Positions 1 to 17,641 of a DNA stretch of 64,000 nt are shown in pieces. A program made the translations under genes and the position numbers. Below the pieces are notes generated by a model. The model ran no database searches and had not been told where the DNA came from. It saw nothing but the letters and a program-made list of their open reading frames with translations. Each line of letters begins with the position of its first letter. Position 1 is the first letter of the stretch. Source of the stretch: Albula goreensis (taxonomy: Eukaryota > Chordata > Actinopteri > Albuliformes > Albulidae); contig CM040741.1 in the NCBI GenBank assembly GCA_022829145.1, positions 41,772,534 through 41,836,533 of the forward strand. The letters are read 5' to 3'.

Positions 1-1544
1 TCCAGTCACCCTGTTCCCAGCGTTCTATGCCCTGCCTATCACCCCAACTGAAAACAGGGTGAAGACTTAGTGCTCATTTATTTTGCCAAAAATTGCCTAA
101 ACATCTCAACTGTCAAGTTACATGTAAGAGACATCAAGCATCAAATCGATTTTAAGATAGATTTTATTTTTGTAATTTACACAGGGAATCTAGATTTAGG
201 ATAAAACATTCCGTGCAGCCAACACTGTGAGCAACATGGTACAAATGCAATCTCTCTGCTAATGTGTCCTCTATAATCACTTCCCAGTGCACACAAATGC
301 AAGTCATTCCTACTTCAAGCACCTGGTGAAACATCTTCAAGTGTAAATGCTGCTAAAAATACTAATTATTAATGTTGATCTCATGAAAGCTACATAAGCC
401 AATTTTCACCCTTGGAAAAGATCCCGCAGCTCTGAAACCAGCCAGCCAGATCCTTGGTTGCCTCCCAGTATTTTAACTACCCTGAGACTAAAGCCATATT
501 TGGGAATTATTGTTGGTGTGAAGGCATGTATTTAATTTATTTCTAACTCTCTGACTCTTTGCTGTTGTTTTGCAGAAGCAATTTGTGCTGGCTAACGAAT
601 TACTCCGTTCTAAGTGTTTCTGTGGTGCACTTGTTTTCAAACCATTTTAGAAAGGAAGCCATTAATGTTTATGGCATGAGGACTATTGGCTGGTTTCATG
701 CCTTTTCAGGCCTGGAGATCCCTCAGATACCTCCACAGAATTCAGAATAAGACTCTCATGTTGACTCCATTTAATTTGTACTCCAGTTTACAAAATCTTA
801 GTTGCATATTCTGAGCATTGATGCTCGATGTAAGAAAAAAATATTTTAATATGGCCCCATTTCAGTGACATTTCTCTAGGCAATCGATACTCAGTATTTG
901 TAAATGTAGTTCATGTTGCATGATGGTGGTGTAGCGATGAGTGGCTTCGCATAATGACTGCTTCGTAGTCCGTTGTTAGCTCTGCTGTTGATGATTACCT
1001 CTGTGTTTTGCAGCATATGATTTACCAGGGATTTGTGCCTGGTGGTGAATCACAGCTGACTGAGGTGTGTGGGTGTAAATGACTCGCTTCCCGGAGCAAA
1101 TGGACCCGCTTGCAGTTGCCGTGGGAACAGAGTGTAATTTTTGTCAGCCAGGGCGGGATCTTATATGACCTTGTACAGGAGTGGCAGGACAAAGGGAAAG
1201 GGACATTCAGTATGGTCGACGTTACCCACAGAGATAAAATACTGCTGTGAATGCAAGTTAAGGTGCATGTAAGATATTTTCAGTATGAGAGATTGGTCTG
1301 TTGATCGGTCCATCGAGTTCTGCTCCACCAGGCCAAGCTCGTAAGATATCGTTCCATTTGGGAATCACTCCATAACATGCAGTTCACTGCAGATTATTCC
1401 ATCAAACCCAATTTAAAGTTCATCGCTGCATCAGAGCTGACATTTCAATGCATGTTCCTTCCATAGTTTAGAGTCACTGATCTCTTGTGTTATGTAATAT
1501 AGAGATCATTGGTTGTGAACCAGGTCTGATGGAACAGTATTTGG

Positions 1545-1676
1545 AGTGCATCGCTCTATCAGGCATCAATCTGTCAGGCCTGATTCAAAGTGCACTGCTC
1601 ACTCAGCCATCATCCCATCAGGCCTGGGTCAGAGTGCATCACTCAGTCAGCCAACACCCCATCAGTGCTGAGCACA
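1545..1676. repeat. 44-bp tandem repeat, three units
   Basis: Three adjacent units of exactly 44 bp start at 1545, 1589 and 1633. Each begins AGTGCA, and the units share a core close to CATCAGGCCTG. A weaker, older unit may precede them (1501-1544). The period is not a multiple of three, so the open frame that runs through the array is not evidence of coding. Confidence 0.7.
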
Positions 1677-2879
1677 CGCATGTCTCTCAGTCATTTCAGG
1701 GAAGTATGAAAAATACCCCTCAACAATTTTTGCTGCATCTGTCAGTTAGATTCAAATATAACATGCACATACATGTCAAGAACTTTCTTTCTTTGACAAA
1801 GATTGCAGGCTGTGGGCCACCAGTTTTAATCCACAGTATGTTTCATCAACTCAGTCTCAAATATGTTAATTAATACATTTAAACAGTTATTTCACTATAA
1901 TGTGGCTTTTTACATGTTTCCTCCCCTTTCTGCTAATATTCATTTGACATGAAGGTAGAACAAAACAAAACACAAATTGGAATAGTTGCCTGTTCTGTAT
2001 TGAAACTATCTACCAATTCCAACTGAAAAAGAGGGGTCACCAAAATGGACTGACTCCTGTGTGGCTGACCTCTAGCTGAAGTGTCAGGGGTTCTGTCTGT
2101 TTTGGTTTTTAGCCAATCCATTGAGTGCATTGTCCCTTCATATTGCAGTGTGCTGCATGGTTGTCAAGGCGACATTTCCCATGTGAGAGAGGTCGGCTCA
2201 TATAATTGACATGGTGAAGCCCACTCCTCTCAATTCCAAATGACAGGATGCACTGTCCATTACAGGATCTGAAGATAGATGGAAACAAACTGATTGTAAT
2301 GCATTAGTTTAAAGGAATTCGCACCACAGCTGTAACAAGTAGGATGATATCCTCCGTAAGAACCAGTCAACTATAGGAAAAGAGTTCTGTGTGTTGTCCT
2401 GTGTAATTTCCTGTGTCAGGTGTGGAATAATCCTGTCAGTACCAATTGCCAGTGTGTAGTACAAAGTGCTGTAGGTGGAGCGGCAGACTAAAATAAAAAA
2501 AAACGCACATGCACGCTTACATGCGTACATTTAACATAACTCACACTTTCACAGTCAAAATGAAAGAATGGTTTCAACTGCCACTTCTGAAAAATTCTCA
2601 CTATATACAAGTGTCCTGAAATAATGGCCTGTTGTGACAGTACTCAATTGTTGCCAGGTGGAAATCTGTACATAATTCACATTCAGATGTATCTTGCCAT
2701 GTCTGGCATCTCACTAGCAGTAACGCTTTACGACTAATTTGTGTTCAAGTGCATAATTTTTGTCATTACACCTAGAGCAAATTTTCGATTTTTATTAACA
2801 TTTTATGATTATTCCACATTTACATGTGCAGTAAATATAGACAAACACAAAAACATATACATTCACACAGACCTACTAA

Positions 2880-2950
2880 CTGTGTGTGTGTGTGTGATTG
2901 TGTGTGTGTGTGTATGTATATGTGTGAAAGAGTATGTGTGTGCATGTGTA
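2880..2950. repeat. (TG)n microsatellite, interrupted
   Basis: Alternating TG with a few interruptions (ATTG, TATGTATA). An open frame runs across it on each strand, but both are low-complexity and are not called as genes. Confidence 0.9.
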
Positions 2951-4790
2951 TTGTCAAGAATGGAATTTTGCAGGATTGGTAGAAATAACTCTTCATAAAC
3001 CCCATTAGGTGGAGCTACACTAACCTGTCAAACATTTACTTCTTTGAACCAATAAAAATGTTTTTCCCTCCATAGCCAATGTGGTCATCAGCCTAAATCA
3101 ATGAGTCAATGATGCTATATGGCTGGTCCTCTGATGTTTGTTTCAAATCACCAGATGTTAGCTCCCAGCAGCCCAAATCTGGCTTCAGTCAACAGAACAT
3201 TCACCCTCCTCTCTTCATTCACTTTTCGCTCCCAGGTCCTCATTCCTCATAATCTATGATTTCATAATCTATGTTTTAATGTTTGCCAATGTATATTTTA
3301 CTCTGAAATAGTAACAGTAACTGTTAACTCTGATTTAGCATAGACTCCTCTTTATGGTTACCGTGTTGGCTCTTTCTTCACTGGTTTCCTGTCACATGGT
3401 CTTATTTCTGATGGGCTGCAGGTTTATAGGAAGTGGTACTCCATTCTGCAATGGTATGGCTCAGCATGATGAATAATTACCTCATTGAAATTCATGGGGA
3501 GTCTCTCCTTCCCTGCCTTAGAGTAGGTGCTATTCTGGTCTTTATTTGATTTCTGCCATTGAATACACAGCCAGTGTTTTGTGGTGCACCTGCAGAACAA
3601 CACCTCCTTGGACACTTTCCCACAATTCCACAATACCACAGTCCCTCATCCGTAGTAAAGCACCCAACAGTTTATGATGCAAACTCCCTGACCTCCTTAT
3701 AAAGTTTTGCTTCTTCTTAGAATGCTTGTCAGGTTTCCTGCTGGCACAGTATCAAGGAGCAAGGACAATTTATCTATATAATTTGGAGATGCTGAAGATT
3801 ACAAAGATCCTTGTCTATGGCATTGGACACGCTGCTCAGGACAAATGGATTGAGGTGCCCTTAAGATTTAGGTTTTACATTTGAACTGCCTTGATGATTG
3901 GACATGGAATAAATCTCATTTTGTGGACCCTTTTAGGAATGGGATACGGTAAACTTGCGCTGGCTGTTTAAGTGCCAGATAATCTGGAGACAATTGTTAA
4001 AAATGTGAAACAGCTCAATTAACTTTCATGGCTCTGGTCTTACTTACATATCTCACTGCTGGACACAAATGATTGTCTGTTTGAATGTTTGCCCAAATGA
4101 TTTCTCAAAAGACTAGCTAAGCAGATTTATCTCCTTTCTAAGATTCAGTTCTAGAAATTTGGTGTATGCTGTACATATGATCTTATTAGTAAAGAGCTCT
4201 AATTATTTGTTTGCATGCATGCTGGAATCTGAAGGTTTACTGTATTATTCCTTTACATATTTTCTCCCCTCATAATTCTTGTTGAGGAAAATGCGAGAAT
4301 GTGTACCCGCCTCTGGCGTGATTTTAACTTTGTGTACTATTCTGGGCCTGAAGAATCCAATAAAATGCTTGCTGAAAAAAGGATGTTTGTTGTGTCTGGA
4401 GGGAAGCTGTAAGGAATCAGGAGCAGATGGATTGTGCACAGATATAGAAGACCGACATCATGTGTCACAACTCTCCACTGAAAAGGAAATGAGCGTATTT
4501 GAGACTGCAACAGTCCTCCCCCTCTGGCCCAGTGGACAGTAAATGGGCTTACTTAGTGCTGGGCGTTTTGAAACTGGTGTCTATAAGCCCTTTGCTTGCG
4601 AGTTTGGCGGGCCCCTCCCAGTTCAGAGGTCAACGCACAGGAACTCTGGGTGTTCATTAATCAGACGGGATAATGACCTCCTCATTAGCTGGAGTGCCAG
4701 TGGTCATCATCAATGCAGTCTAAAGAGATTGGCTCATGTTATGTGTCCATAGAGGCATTTTGTCCATATTTTGAATTTTGAAAGATGAGC

Positions 4791-4808
4791 GTGTGTGTGT
4801 GTGTGTGT
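4791..4808. repeat. (GT)9 microsatellite
   Basis: Short uninterrupted GT run. Confidence 0.85.
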
Positions 4809-5946
4809 TTACATTTAAGGTTTCAAAGCAGGCTGTTTGAGATTGAATGTATTGAAGGAACAGGCAATCTCACTCTGCTACTAATGACAATCACTTACTC
4901 AGCTGGCAGCTATTGGTTAATGCCATTAAGGCATGACTCCATTTTTAACATGTAGTTCTTCACATTTAAAAACGTAAAAATTCTCTCTCTGTGTTTTTCA
5001 TGATCATAGTAAGAGCCGCACAAGAGACTTCTCTTGAAGAATTCTAACCAGATTGATCAAATTTGGCTGCTGTGCTCAGGCTTGTTTCCTGTGTGATGTC
5101 AATTGGATAGAATATCAGTAGCCTTATGAATATTCCTCTTCAGATCAGAATGCTGGTCTTGAGTGGAATCTTTCTAAAATAATTATAGGGCCTCTCAATA
5201 TGAATAAGTTGCACAATTGTTTTTGACAGCTTTTCAGCCTGTCATATGAAGCTATCACTCACACTCCTTCTGTTATTATCCCGTTAAATTTACACACAAT
5301 CCCCTAACTATAGAGCTTCTGTAATAACACAATGGACTTATTTACAAGATTACAATATACTGCTGTATATTGTGAATATGTGGGAAATACTATTCAAAAA
5401 GGATGTTTCTTTTTATATTGCAATATTTGACATCCTTTTTCATCCTTAAGGTACTGTTGAAATCTAGCACTTGTGCATTATATTGTATTCATAGATTTTT
5501 AAAATTATTTTTTTGACATGCATTCATTCAATACATATTTATTTGTTTCATGAAATATTTTACTTAGTTACTCCTTTGAATGTTGGGAAGAATTTCAAGG
5601 AGTCATGATTATATATTATTGCATGACAATGTTACCCCCAGTTCAAAGCAAGGATATGATTGCTTCTTTGCTTTGTAAAGGTGTTGTTTCTCTAAAATTG
5701 TGCAAATCATTTTAATCTGCCTCTGAATATTCCAGTCTCCGTGTCTATTGTAAATAATTAATGCAATATGGATTGTTACAGCAACACGTTTCCCTGAGAA
5801 CGATCTCATTAAGACAGTCCCGGGGGACATGAGTAAGCCTGGGTTTTCACGTGAGTGATAAACGACCTGTTTGTGTACATGGAGCTTAGTGTGTGAGAGA
5901 CTGCATACTATGTCTGTGTGTGAGGGAGAAACAAAGAGAGGGACAA

Positions 5947-5972
5947 AGAGAGAGAGAGAGTTATGTGCTTGT

Positions 5973-6049
<77 letters not shown>
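5947..6049. repeat. Compound (GA)n-(TG)n-(GA)n microsatellite
   Basis: A GA tract, then a TG tract from about 5971, then a GA tract of about 50 bp ending at 6049. The long purine/pyrimidine strand asymmetry next to alternating TG creates open frames on both strands that should not be read as genes. Confidence 0.9.
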
Positions 6050-6051
<2 letters not shown>

Positions 6052-7630
6052 TTTGACTGTACGTGAGATGAAAAGAGTTTAATTTTACATATACACAGCT
6101 AGTATGTAATGTTATTCTACATATGTTCCATATGGCATGTAACTGTTCTCCACCTTGGCCCAGATGAGTCTTCCTTAGGTAGTGCACTGTCCTTTTTCCC
6201 ACATAGGCATGAAGCATTGTGTATGCTTTTTTATGCCATATCAAGCCATATCCATCACTTTGTGCTTCTCTTGTAAAGATATTAACTGAGTTCCAGTTTT
6301 TTAGTCAGTACTCCCTCTAGAGGCTGAAGCATTTTGATTATGTAGCTCTAGGTCTGCAGCTTCACAAGAGTTGTAATGTTTCCTTTAGTGTAGTGCAGTG
6401 AGGGACAACCTTGAAGCTAGCTGGACACTAAAATATGGGAGGTTCTTATTGGTTGGTATAACAGCTAGCCAATGAAATGTGTTTCAGTAAGTCTTAATTG
6501 AAAATTGAAAGTCATCACTGTTTTTTTCAACTAATAAAATCAGACAATAGTTGCCACTATTATCCCCTTAGTAGTTAACTCTGATTTTCTCCTTTTATAG
6601 GTTATGTCCCACCATAAACCTGTTTGCACCTTTTAATTTTTACAGTGCTGAAATGAGTTGTCAAGTACACCTCATAGAAAATACTGTCAAAAGGTCCAGC
6701 TGCTTTCCAGAGCCAGACACAGTTCAATTAATTTCCTCAGGTAATTAGATGTGCTGATTCATTTAGTTCAATTAGATTCAGTCAGGCAGGTATATGCCAT
6801 GTGTCAGTGGGTCCCCCGCAGCAGTAATCTACTGCATTGCAATCTGTACCATTGCCCACCTCCTGCAACTAGCGCCACCGGGCATCGAAGCCTTTCGTCT
6901 GAGAACGGGGCCTCCTGGGACCCAATGCTTACTGTTTTTCCAAGATTAGCATGCTTTATTGCTTATTGCACCCAACAGTACTAGAAGCTATGAGGCCAAT
7001 ATCCAGTATTTACACTGGAATGTCGTACTGATTCTTGTGAATGTATGTCCAATCAAATTTTCAGCATATTATTTTCCTCAAATAACTAAAATTAAATATA
7101 GCTGATGAACAAGCTATTAATACAGCATTGTCATAACCTCACTCTCACGCTCAGGAGTGCTGACAAGGAGTGACATATAGCATCTGCTCTTCGGGCTCCA
7201 TTTCCTTCTCTCTGACTCTAACAGACGATATCTTTATCACTTCACTCTCTGTTCACCTCTTCCCTCTGTCTTGCCATCCATTTTTCTCTGCGCTGTTCAT
7301 GACTGTATGACCGTATATCTCTTTCTCCAGCCCGCCTCTGCCTCTTTGCTACACCATGCCTTCTATCCCGACATGAGTTTTGAAGGTTAATTCTAATGTG
7401 CCTCTAATGATTGGTACACACCGTGCACATGTTAATGGATTTTTACGTTGCGAAAGGTTACGCTCGGTTACACTGAATTAATTAAGATGTTCCAGAATGT
7501 GTGTTTTTTTGAGTGTGACATTTACCGCTTTATTTTTAATTGGAAATATATTCAAAAATGCAGTCGTAAGAATTCTTACTAGTAAGAAGTCTCTCTCTCT
7601 CTCTCCCTCTTTCTCATCTACAGGGTGTTG

Positions 7631-11397
<3,767 letters not shown>

Positions 11398-12455
11398 CGC
11401 CCCCCTGAGGCATGGAGGTCCACAACCCCCAATGGTCAACCCAGAGGGACATGCCCATCACCACTGGCCCCCTGCTTTTACGCATAGATGCATCTGCTCG
11501 CAATGACGCGAGCATACCAGCCACCTTCTTGAGTATCTCTACAGCTGTGGGTTTGCCTGGTGTGGATGTGGAGATGGCCAGTGATAACTCTCCTTGAGGG
11601 TGTAGCCTCATCACCCTGAAGCCCCTCCCAGGGGAGGGGTTGAGCGGCCATGTCTCATCCAGTGCTCTTTGTCGGTTTATTTTTCGGAGAATGAGCCAGC
11701 TATTGGCCTGTTCATATCCACCTTCAGAGGCAGCTGTTTGGCCTCCTTTTTTCATCTGTGCTGCTAAAAGGAAATGGGGATGGCAAATGAGGGCACAGCT
11801 CTTCAGTCCTGCCCACCACTTGCTACCTGGACAATAAGCCACTCCCAAAACACACCCTCCATATATTTAGGGTAATTCACTATTGAGTATCAACTGGCTG
11901 TCTGGTGGGAGCCAGGAGCTACACTGGATTTGTTCATCAAGAGACAAAGTGTATGTGATTATATAGACATATATCGTATACATTTAAGGGCTTATTACAG
12001 GTTGTCAAAAAGCTCTTGGAACTGCTATATATTTATGGTTACAGCTGTCAAGAGTGCAGCACTGACCCTTTGCACAGAGGGACTGAATTGACAGAACACA
12101 GCCCACTTGTGGTTTTGACTCTGTACATAAAACAGGTACTAACCCTTTTGAAAATTGAGAATGTGCACTGTATCAATGAAGAGTGGAAGTGAAGCACTGG
12201 AAATGGGAGGTGTGGAGGGGACAGTTAGTGGTTAGGATGACTGTCACGTTTTAGGATTTTAGGCCTGATGCAGGCGTGATCTCACCAGGTCTGGTACAAA
12301 TTTGCTTTTTACTCAATGATGTCATTTTCCTGCTGAGTTCCGGTATTATAAAAAGAAACAATATCACAACTCCAACATCGTTTTTAATGTCTTATTTTAA
12401 AGATGTGTAAATTAGCCAAAAACAATGTGTCTGAATAAATTGTTGGCCCAAAAAT
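11398..12455 (+). other. fam163b: Probable 3' UTR of fam163b
   Basis: The sequence follows the TAG at 11395-11397 and runs to a canonical AATAAA at 12434-12439. A short C-rich/G-rich hairpin sits near 11618-11637. The open frames on both strands here (for example 11381-11848, minus) are not supported as genes. Confidence 0.55.
12434..12439 (+). terminator. fam163b: AATAAA polyadenylation signal, fam163b
   Basis: First canonical hexamer after the fam163b stop, about 1.04 kb downstream. Confidence 0.5.
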
Positions 12456-15400
12456 CAGCAGGTATGAGTTGATACTTAGACTTGCTTTCTTGAAACACAA
12501 GACTTATTTGAGATTTGCTGATGGCTATTGTGAAAATAATATAGTCTGTTAAGAGCTACTGTAAATACAGAAGAGAATGAAGAAAAAAGTGAATTTGATC
12601 TTTTTACACCTAGCTTTATTACATATTTTTTTTGTTCACAGGAGTTTAAAGATTCGAATATTGTTCTCAGCATCACTTGAGTCTGTGTAGTGTGTGAGTG
12701 GTGGGATAATCCATGGTACCTCAGTGTGTCCTCTTCACTTCATGGGACTGAGAGCATTTTGTCTCCACTCACATGGGACTGGAATCTTTTGTTCTGAATT
12801 TGGCTAACAGGACGGGGTCAGAGTTAGGATCCTGACACCATCCTTCCGTAAGATGCTTTGTTTATATCTCACAGTTTAATCAGAGAGGGCTTTTGGAAGT
12901 TACCAGCCAGCTGGTTCACTTGTGCGAATCTCCTGAGTTTCCTGATTTTGGTTCTCATTCAAGGAGTTCCTCTACAATATTATCTGTCAGTTTCAAAATT
13001 CCTCAGCCTGGTTTATTTATGCATCATAAAGGTGATTTCAATGTTTCAATATTTTCCCATTGTCAGTTGAAAATCTCTGATAATCTTCTATAACGATAAA
13101 TGTTTTGTTTTTTTTCCTGCTGCGCAGTGTTATCTAAAAGTTGCAGCATGAAATGTTAAATTTCAGAGGGAGACAAGAAATCAAAATCCTGGCCAATCCT
13201 CACTCAGGCCGACTCCCTTTTGTAAGACAGTGAATTCATCTGGATGGGAAATGACTGCAGGGCCTGAGAGAATCCAGGTGGAGGTCTGCCAAAGTTAAGC
13301 TGTATCAGAGGCCAAACTGACCAGACACATTTATATGTTCACACAAACGCATATATACATGTACACGTACTCACACATGCACATGCATACACACACTCAA
13401 GACACCCACATCCCTGTACTCACACTGCTGTTTCTCAGCAAAGTGTGTCTTTAGACTTTTAATGGACCTTCGTCTGGACCATTTGAACGCGTCTCACCAG
13501 AGAAGATGAGCATCAGACTGTCGCAGCTGCATCTCCATGCGTGCAAAGAAGTCCTTCAAGAGACATTATTATTGTTCTTATCCTTATTACCATTATGATT
13601 ATGATTATTATTATGAGGACAGTTAATATATTGTTTGACGTTCTTCTCTGAATTCTTGCTGGATGTTGCTTTATCGCGGTATTTGTGTTTTTAGGACATT
13701 GTGCTCAAATTTTCAAAGTTTTCTGTTCTCTGATTTCCATGATATCAAGTAAAGCAGACATGTTACAGACGTGGTTTAAAATGTAAGACCAATTAACACA
13801 ATATTGATAATAAAATACGGTGAAAATCTTTGGTGTTAGTGTTAGTGTTTTTTGTGCTGTTTAGGTAAGCAGCTCATTTTCCCAAATATTTTCATAGAAC
13901 ACATTTGTGAATAAAATAGATAATAAAACCACACAAACACATTTTATAAACATAAATATATTTATATTTTCCTCAACTGAGAACAGTCCTTTTAGTTCAT
14001 ACAGAAATTAAAATGGTGTAGGTAATAAACATGTGGTGTAGCTTTGTAATGTTTAAAAGACATGATCAACCCAATTAAAGCCAACAGTAAACACTAGCTA
14101 GCAATCACAAACAAGCACAGCACAATACAATGACAATAGTTTTCTTTTTTTGAACGGAAGACATATTTATGAAGAAAACTTTGTCCTCAAATGGTCTTAC
14201 ACTTCCTCTGACCATAATAACTTAGCAGCACCTCCTTATTTCAATTCATGTCATCAATAGTCAGGAGTTGGTTTCACCTTTAGGCCAAGTGAAGTTTGTA
14301 GCCGTTATGCTCAGTCATCAAAGCAATGCGTCATATGTATTGCACAGAAAATAAAGTGATTTTGACCAGAGAGCCCCATAAAATCAAAGATTCTTCACAA
14401 GGTAAAAGCAGGCCTGAGGGCCGAGCTGCAGATTACTGTGTCTGCTACATGTGAACAAGGTGAGAGATAATACTACTGGAAAGACAGCTGCCCTTTTCCT
14501 GCTCCCGCCAACAACTGCAGAGCAGTGACGGAGTAGAGAAGCACCCTGTCCTGATTTATCAGAGATTGTACAGAGTACAGAGAGAGAAGGCTTTGCAGTA
14601 ATGCTTGTTGTAATAAACCCAGGAGGCAGACTGGAGGTGGGCTGGATTTGGAGTTTGTCATAAATATGTATTATTTTATTTTATTTTATTTTGAGGTCTT
14701 CTTATGCAGAACATCTTATAAGATGAGCATGACATGAGGCATTAATAACAATAGGGACAAACACAGAAACAAGAACTACAGTAAGAGATACAGTAAATGG
14801 GTTGTAAATGCAGTGTAAAATGAAAAAATATATAAAATATACTTTGTCTTTGTAAGAAACGTAAACAGATCCTACTAGACAAAACACAGAACTTGAAAAT
14901 GATTTTTTAAAGCTATTCTAAGTAATAGTATTCACATGATGCCAAACAATGATTAATGAGATGTTAACTTGCATAGTTACCAGGGAAGTGATTGAGCCAT
15001 TAATCCACCAGACTTTACAAAAAACTCACCATCAAGTAAAGAAAAAGTCACAAGGAGCATTGGTCATGCAGCATCTTTCAAGTTTGTTATTCCACTTAAA
15101 AATTATTTGTTGACAGTAGTTCATGGTGCATGATTTTGTGTCAATTTTCAATAAAAATGACATTTGAATACTTACATTTATTTTACTTACGTTTTAAAAT
15201 ACCGTTGGCACATATTCTCCATTAATGTTTTCAATGGCTAAACATCAGAGGATGTTATCAGCAAGTTCATGAGTAAATAAATGCATTATAGCACATGAAA
15301 GCTGGCACCATCAGCACAAAACCAAGAAGAAGGGCAAAACATTCAGTAAATGTGAGAAATTCGACTTCTTTATCAGTCATCATATGATTTGATATGATGT

Positions 15401-17579
15401 TCTGTCTGTGTAAATCCTCTTAAACTTTTTCTCTCAATTTTTACAACAGAATTGTTTCTGTTCAGCTCCGTTGTTCTAGCTGAATATTTTTTTGAAATGC
15501 TTTTACTGCGGTTCTGGTGACACTGAGACCAAAATCATATCACGGCTGTAGCTTTTAGGCTTCCTCTTCCAGTCTCAGCTGCTTATGGTCTGTCCTGATT
15601 CTGCAACTAAAGGGCAAGAAATCTCTGCCTGCCTTGAATTATTTAGGGCCATAATCGGTTTCTGCACATCAGTCCGGTACAGCAAAGCCAGAAGAAATGT
15701 ATCAACATTTTATTGCATACCTGAAATTACACCCCTTTCAAAGAAGCAACACACTCAGTGCCTACGTACACGCTCTCATTCACTTTCTCCGTGCAGCTCT
15801 CCCGCTAGAACGGGTGATGTGCCATGCGTTGTGTTTTATGGGCTCTGCCAGTGATAACAGTGAAGTGGTGTGTTGACGCAGCTCTGGGAAACCATTATGA
15901 ATTATAAATATGATGGAATGCAAACCAGCCCACAGCGCGGCCGTCTCCTCTCTGTAATCTTCCAGCGTCTCGGAGAGCGTACAAAGCGTGCCCCACACCT
16001 GGTGTGCTCTCGGTCCTCTGAAAAGCCTCGGCGAAAGGCACAGGAAACCACACCTACCCTGGGGGTATAAAAAATTACATACCATGACCTCATCCCCACG
16101 AAAAACTGATTATACTAACCATCAATGAAAAGATTGCATTTCATATACGCATTTCATACTGGCTAGTGTCACGTGACCATATTGATGGTTCACTTATTAA
16201 TGCAACAAGGTACATTTATATCACTGATCATGGCCAGCCGAAATACTGAGATTAATCCACCACTTAAATCAACCAATTTTTTTTTCAAGGAAACAAATAA
16301 GGGAGAGGGAGGCAGTTTGAGCCAAGGGAAAGATTGATCTACAGCCTGTATCAAGGCAACCATAGGTATGACATATCACATAACCATAAATGTAAAAACA
16401 ATCTTTTCACCCATGCTGTAACGTAGGGGAACCAATGGAATGCTGGCGATTTTTTAAAAATAAAAAACAGTTTTTCTAAATTGTAAGTGAATATTTTGTT
16501 TGAAAATATATGTTTTATGTCTTAGTTTGTTATGAGCCTAGAATAAGATGTGAAATAGTTTGTGTGGGGTTGGCTCTGAGTTGCTATGTGGGGCAACTTT
16601 CAGTTAATTGTGGGATCCAAAAGCCCTTGGGTAACATGAAGCAGTGTTTCAGCTTACCCCACCAAAAAGCCTATTGCTGTAAGGCTGATATTCTAATAGA
16701 AATTATAGTACCCTAATCTGTTACCACTCAAATAATTTAAGATTCTCAATGAACAATTGAGCTTCTCAATACTGTCAGATAACTTAATCAATCATGCAGC
16801 TTACACTATCCTTCTCCTCTTCTCCTAATCATTTGTCATTTTGCCCTGAACAACTGAAATCTTCCCTCTCTGTAATACACACCCAATAAATCCCAACTTC
16901 AGCAAGTCTTCCGATAGTTTTGGAGGTGACTGTATATTTGTTATCTTCTTTTCATATATAAATAGATTTTTATTGATTATTCAGAGTTTCATTTGAAAAA
17001 GTCACCTGGAGCTATGTACCCCCTTGAGGATCAACTTACCCACCAGCTAGGATTAATTTACCCCTGTCCTGGGGCTCAAATGACTCCACTCTCCCTAACA
17101 TACAGTTCTGAACATCATAATAAACAGAGGAAAATATTTACAAAATAAGAGCATCTGGTCCATGCACTTGAGCCAAGATAAGCCTTCCATAACACATTTC
17201 AGGCTTGCATTATGCATGCTTTATACGACACAGCAAAGTTTTCTGTCAGCCAACTGCAAAATGTATTGTAAGCTCAGATACAATGTTTTTTAAAAAACCA
17301 CTGACTTATTTGACACCACTGGCTTTTGTCAAAGCTCCTTCCACTCAAGAATGATATTCATTCATATTTTCTTATTTGCTTATTGTAAAAAAAGAACATG
17401 TTGTCCCAAACATCATTCCTTATGCATTTTATTAAAACCCACAAAAATGTTCTGAGGAAAGGTTTAGGGCTCAGGTTTCACCTGTGTGTATGTGTATAAT
17501 AACCTTAGCAGGGTTTAGACTCTGGAAATGATGTCCTGTCGAGGGTGGGTGCCTTACACACACAGAGTGACCTGCGGTG

Positions 17580-17641
17580 TTTCTCATTGGAGGATGGAGA
17601 TTGTGTTGTGTTCCTCATTGGAGGATAGGGGTTGTGCTGTG
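17580..17641. repeat. Two-copy tandem duplication, about 31 bp
   Basis: Two adjacent copies share TCATTGGAGGAT and a TTGTG-rich tail, with a few differences. They account for the repeated Gly-Gly/Trp pattern in the open frames here. Confidence 0.65.

Larger units (their letters stand above)
1..7623. other. No recognisable gene; AT-rich flank with simple repeats
   Basis: I found no exon chain or family-like protein on either strand. The open frames here are short, and the largest (5609-6244, minus) is a by-product of a GA/TG microsatellite. The stretch holds a 44-bp tandem repeat near 1545 and microsatellites near 2881, 4791 and 5947. Since fam163b has a 5' UTR splice acceptor at 7621-7623, an upstream noncoding exon of that gene may lie here or before the window, but I could not place it. 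Confidence 0.5.

Noticed and set aside
559..750. Possible exon after a TTTTGCAG acceptor near 574
   Set aside because: No donor, partner exon or family similarity was found; a chance acceptor in AT-rich DNA.
1487..1873. 128-codon plus-strand open frame
   Set aside because: It runs through the 44-bp tandem repeat, whose period breaks frame. Composition is not protein-like.
5609..6244. 211-codon minus-strand open frame
   Set aside because: Its centre is a translated GA/TG microsatellite (Ser-Leu and Thr-His runs). There are no splice signals or family features.
15780..16085. Overlapping open frames in a CpG-richer patch
   Set aside because: Frames are open on both strands with no splice pairing and no recognisable product. 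It may be a conserved noncoding element, but I have no evidence for that.
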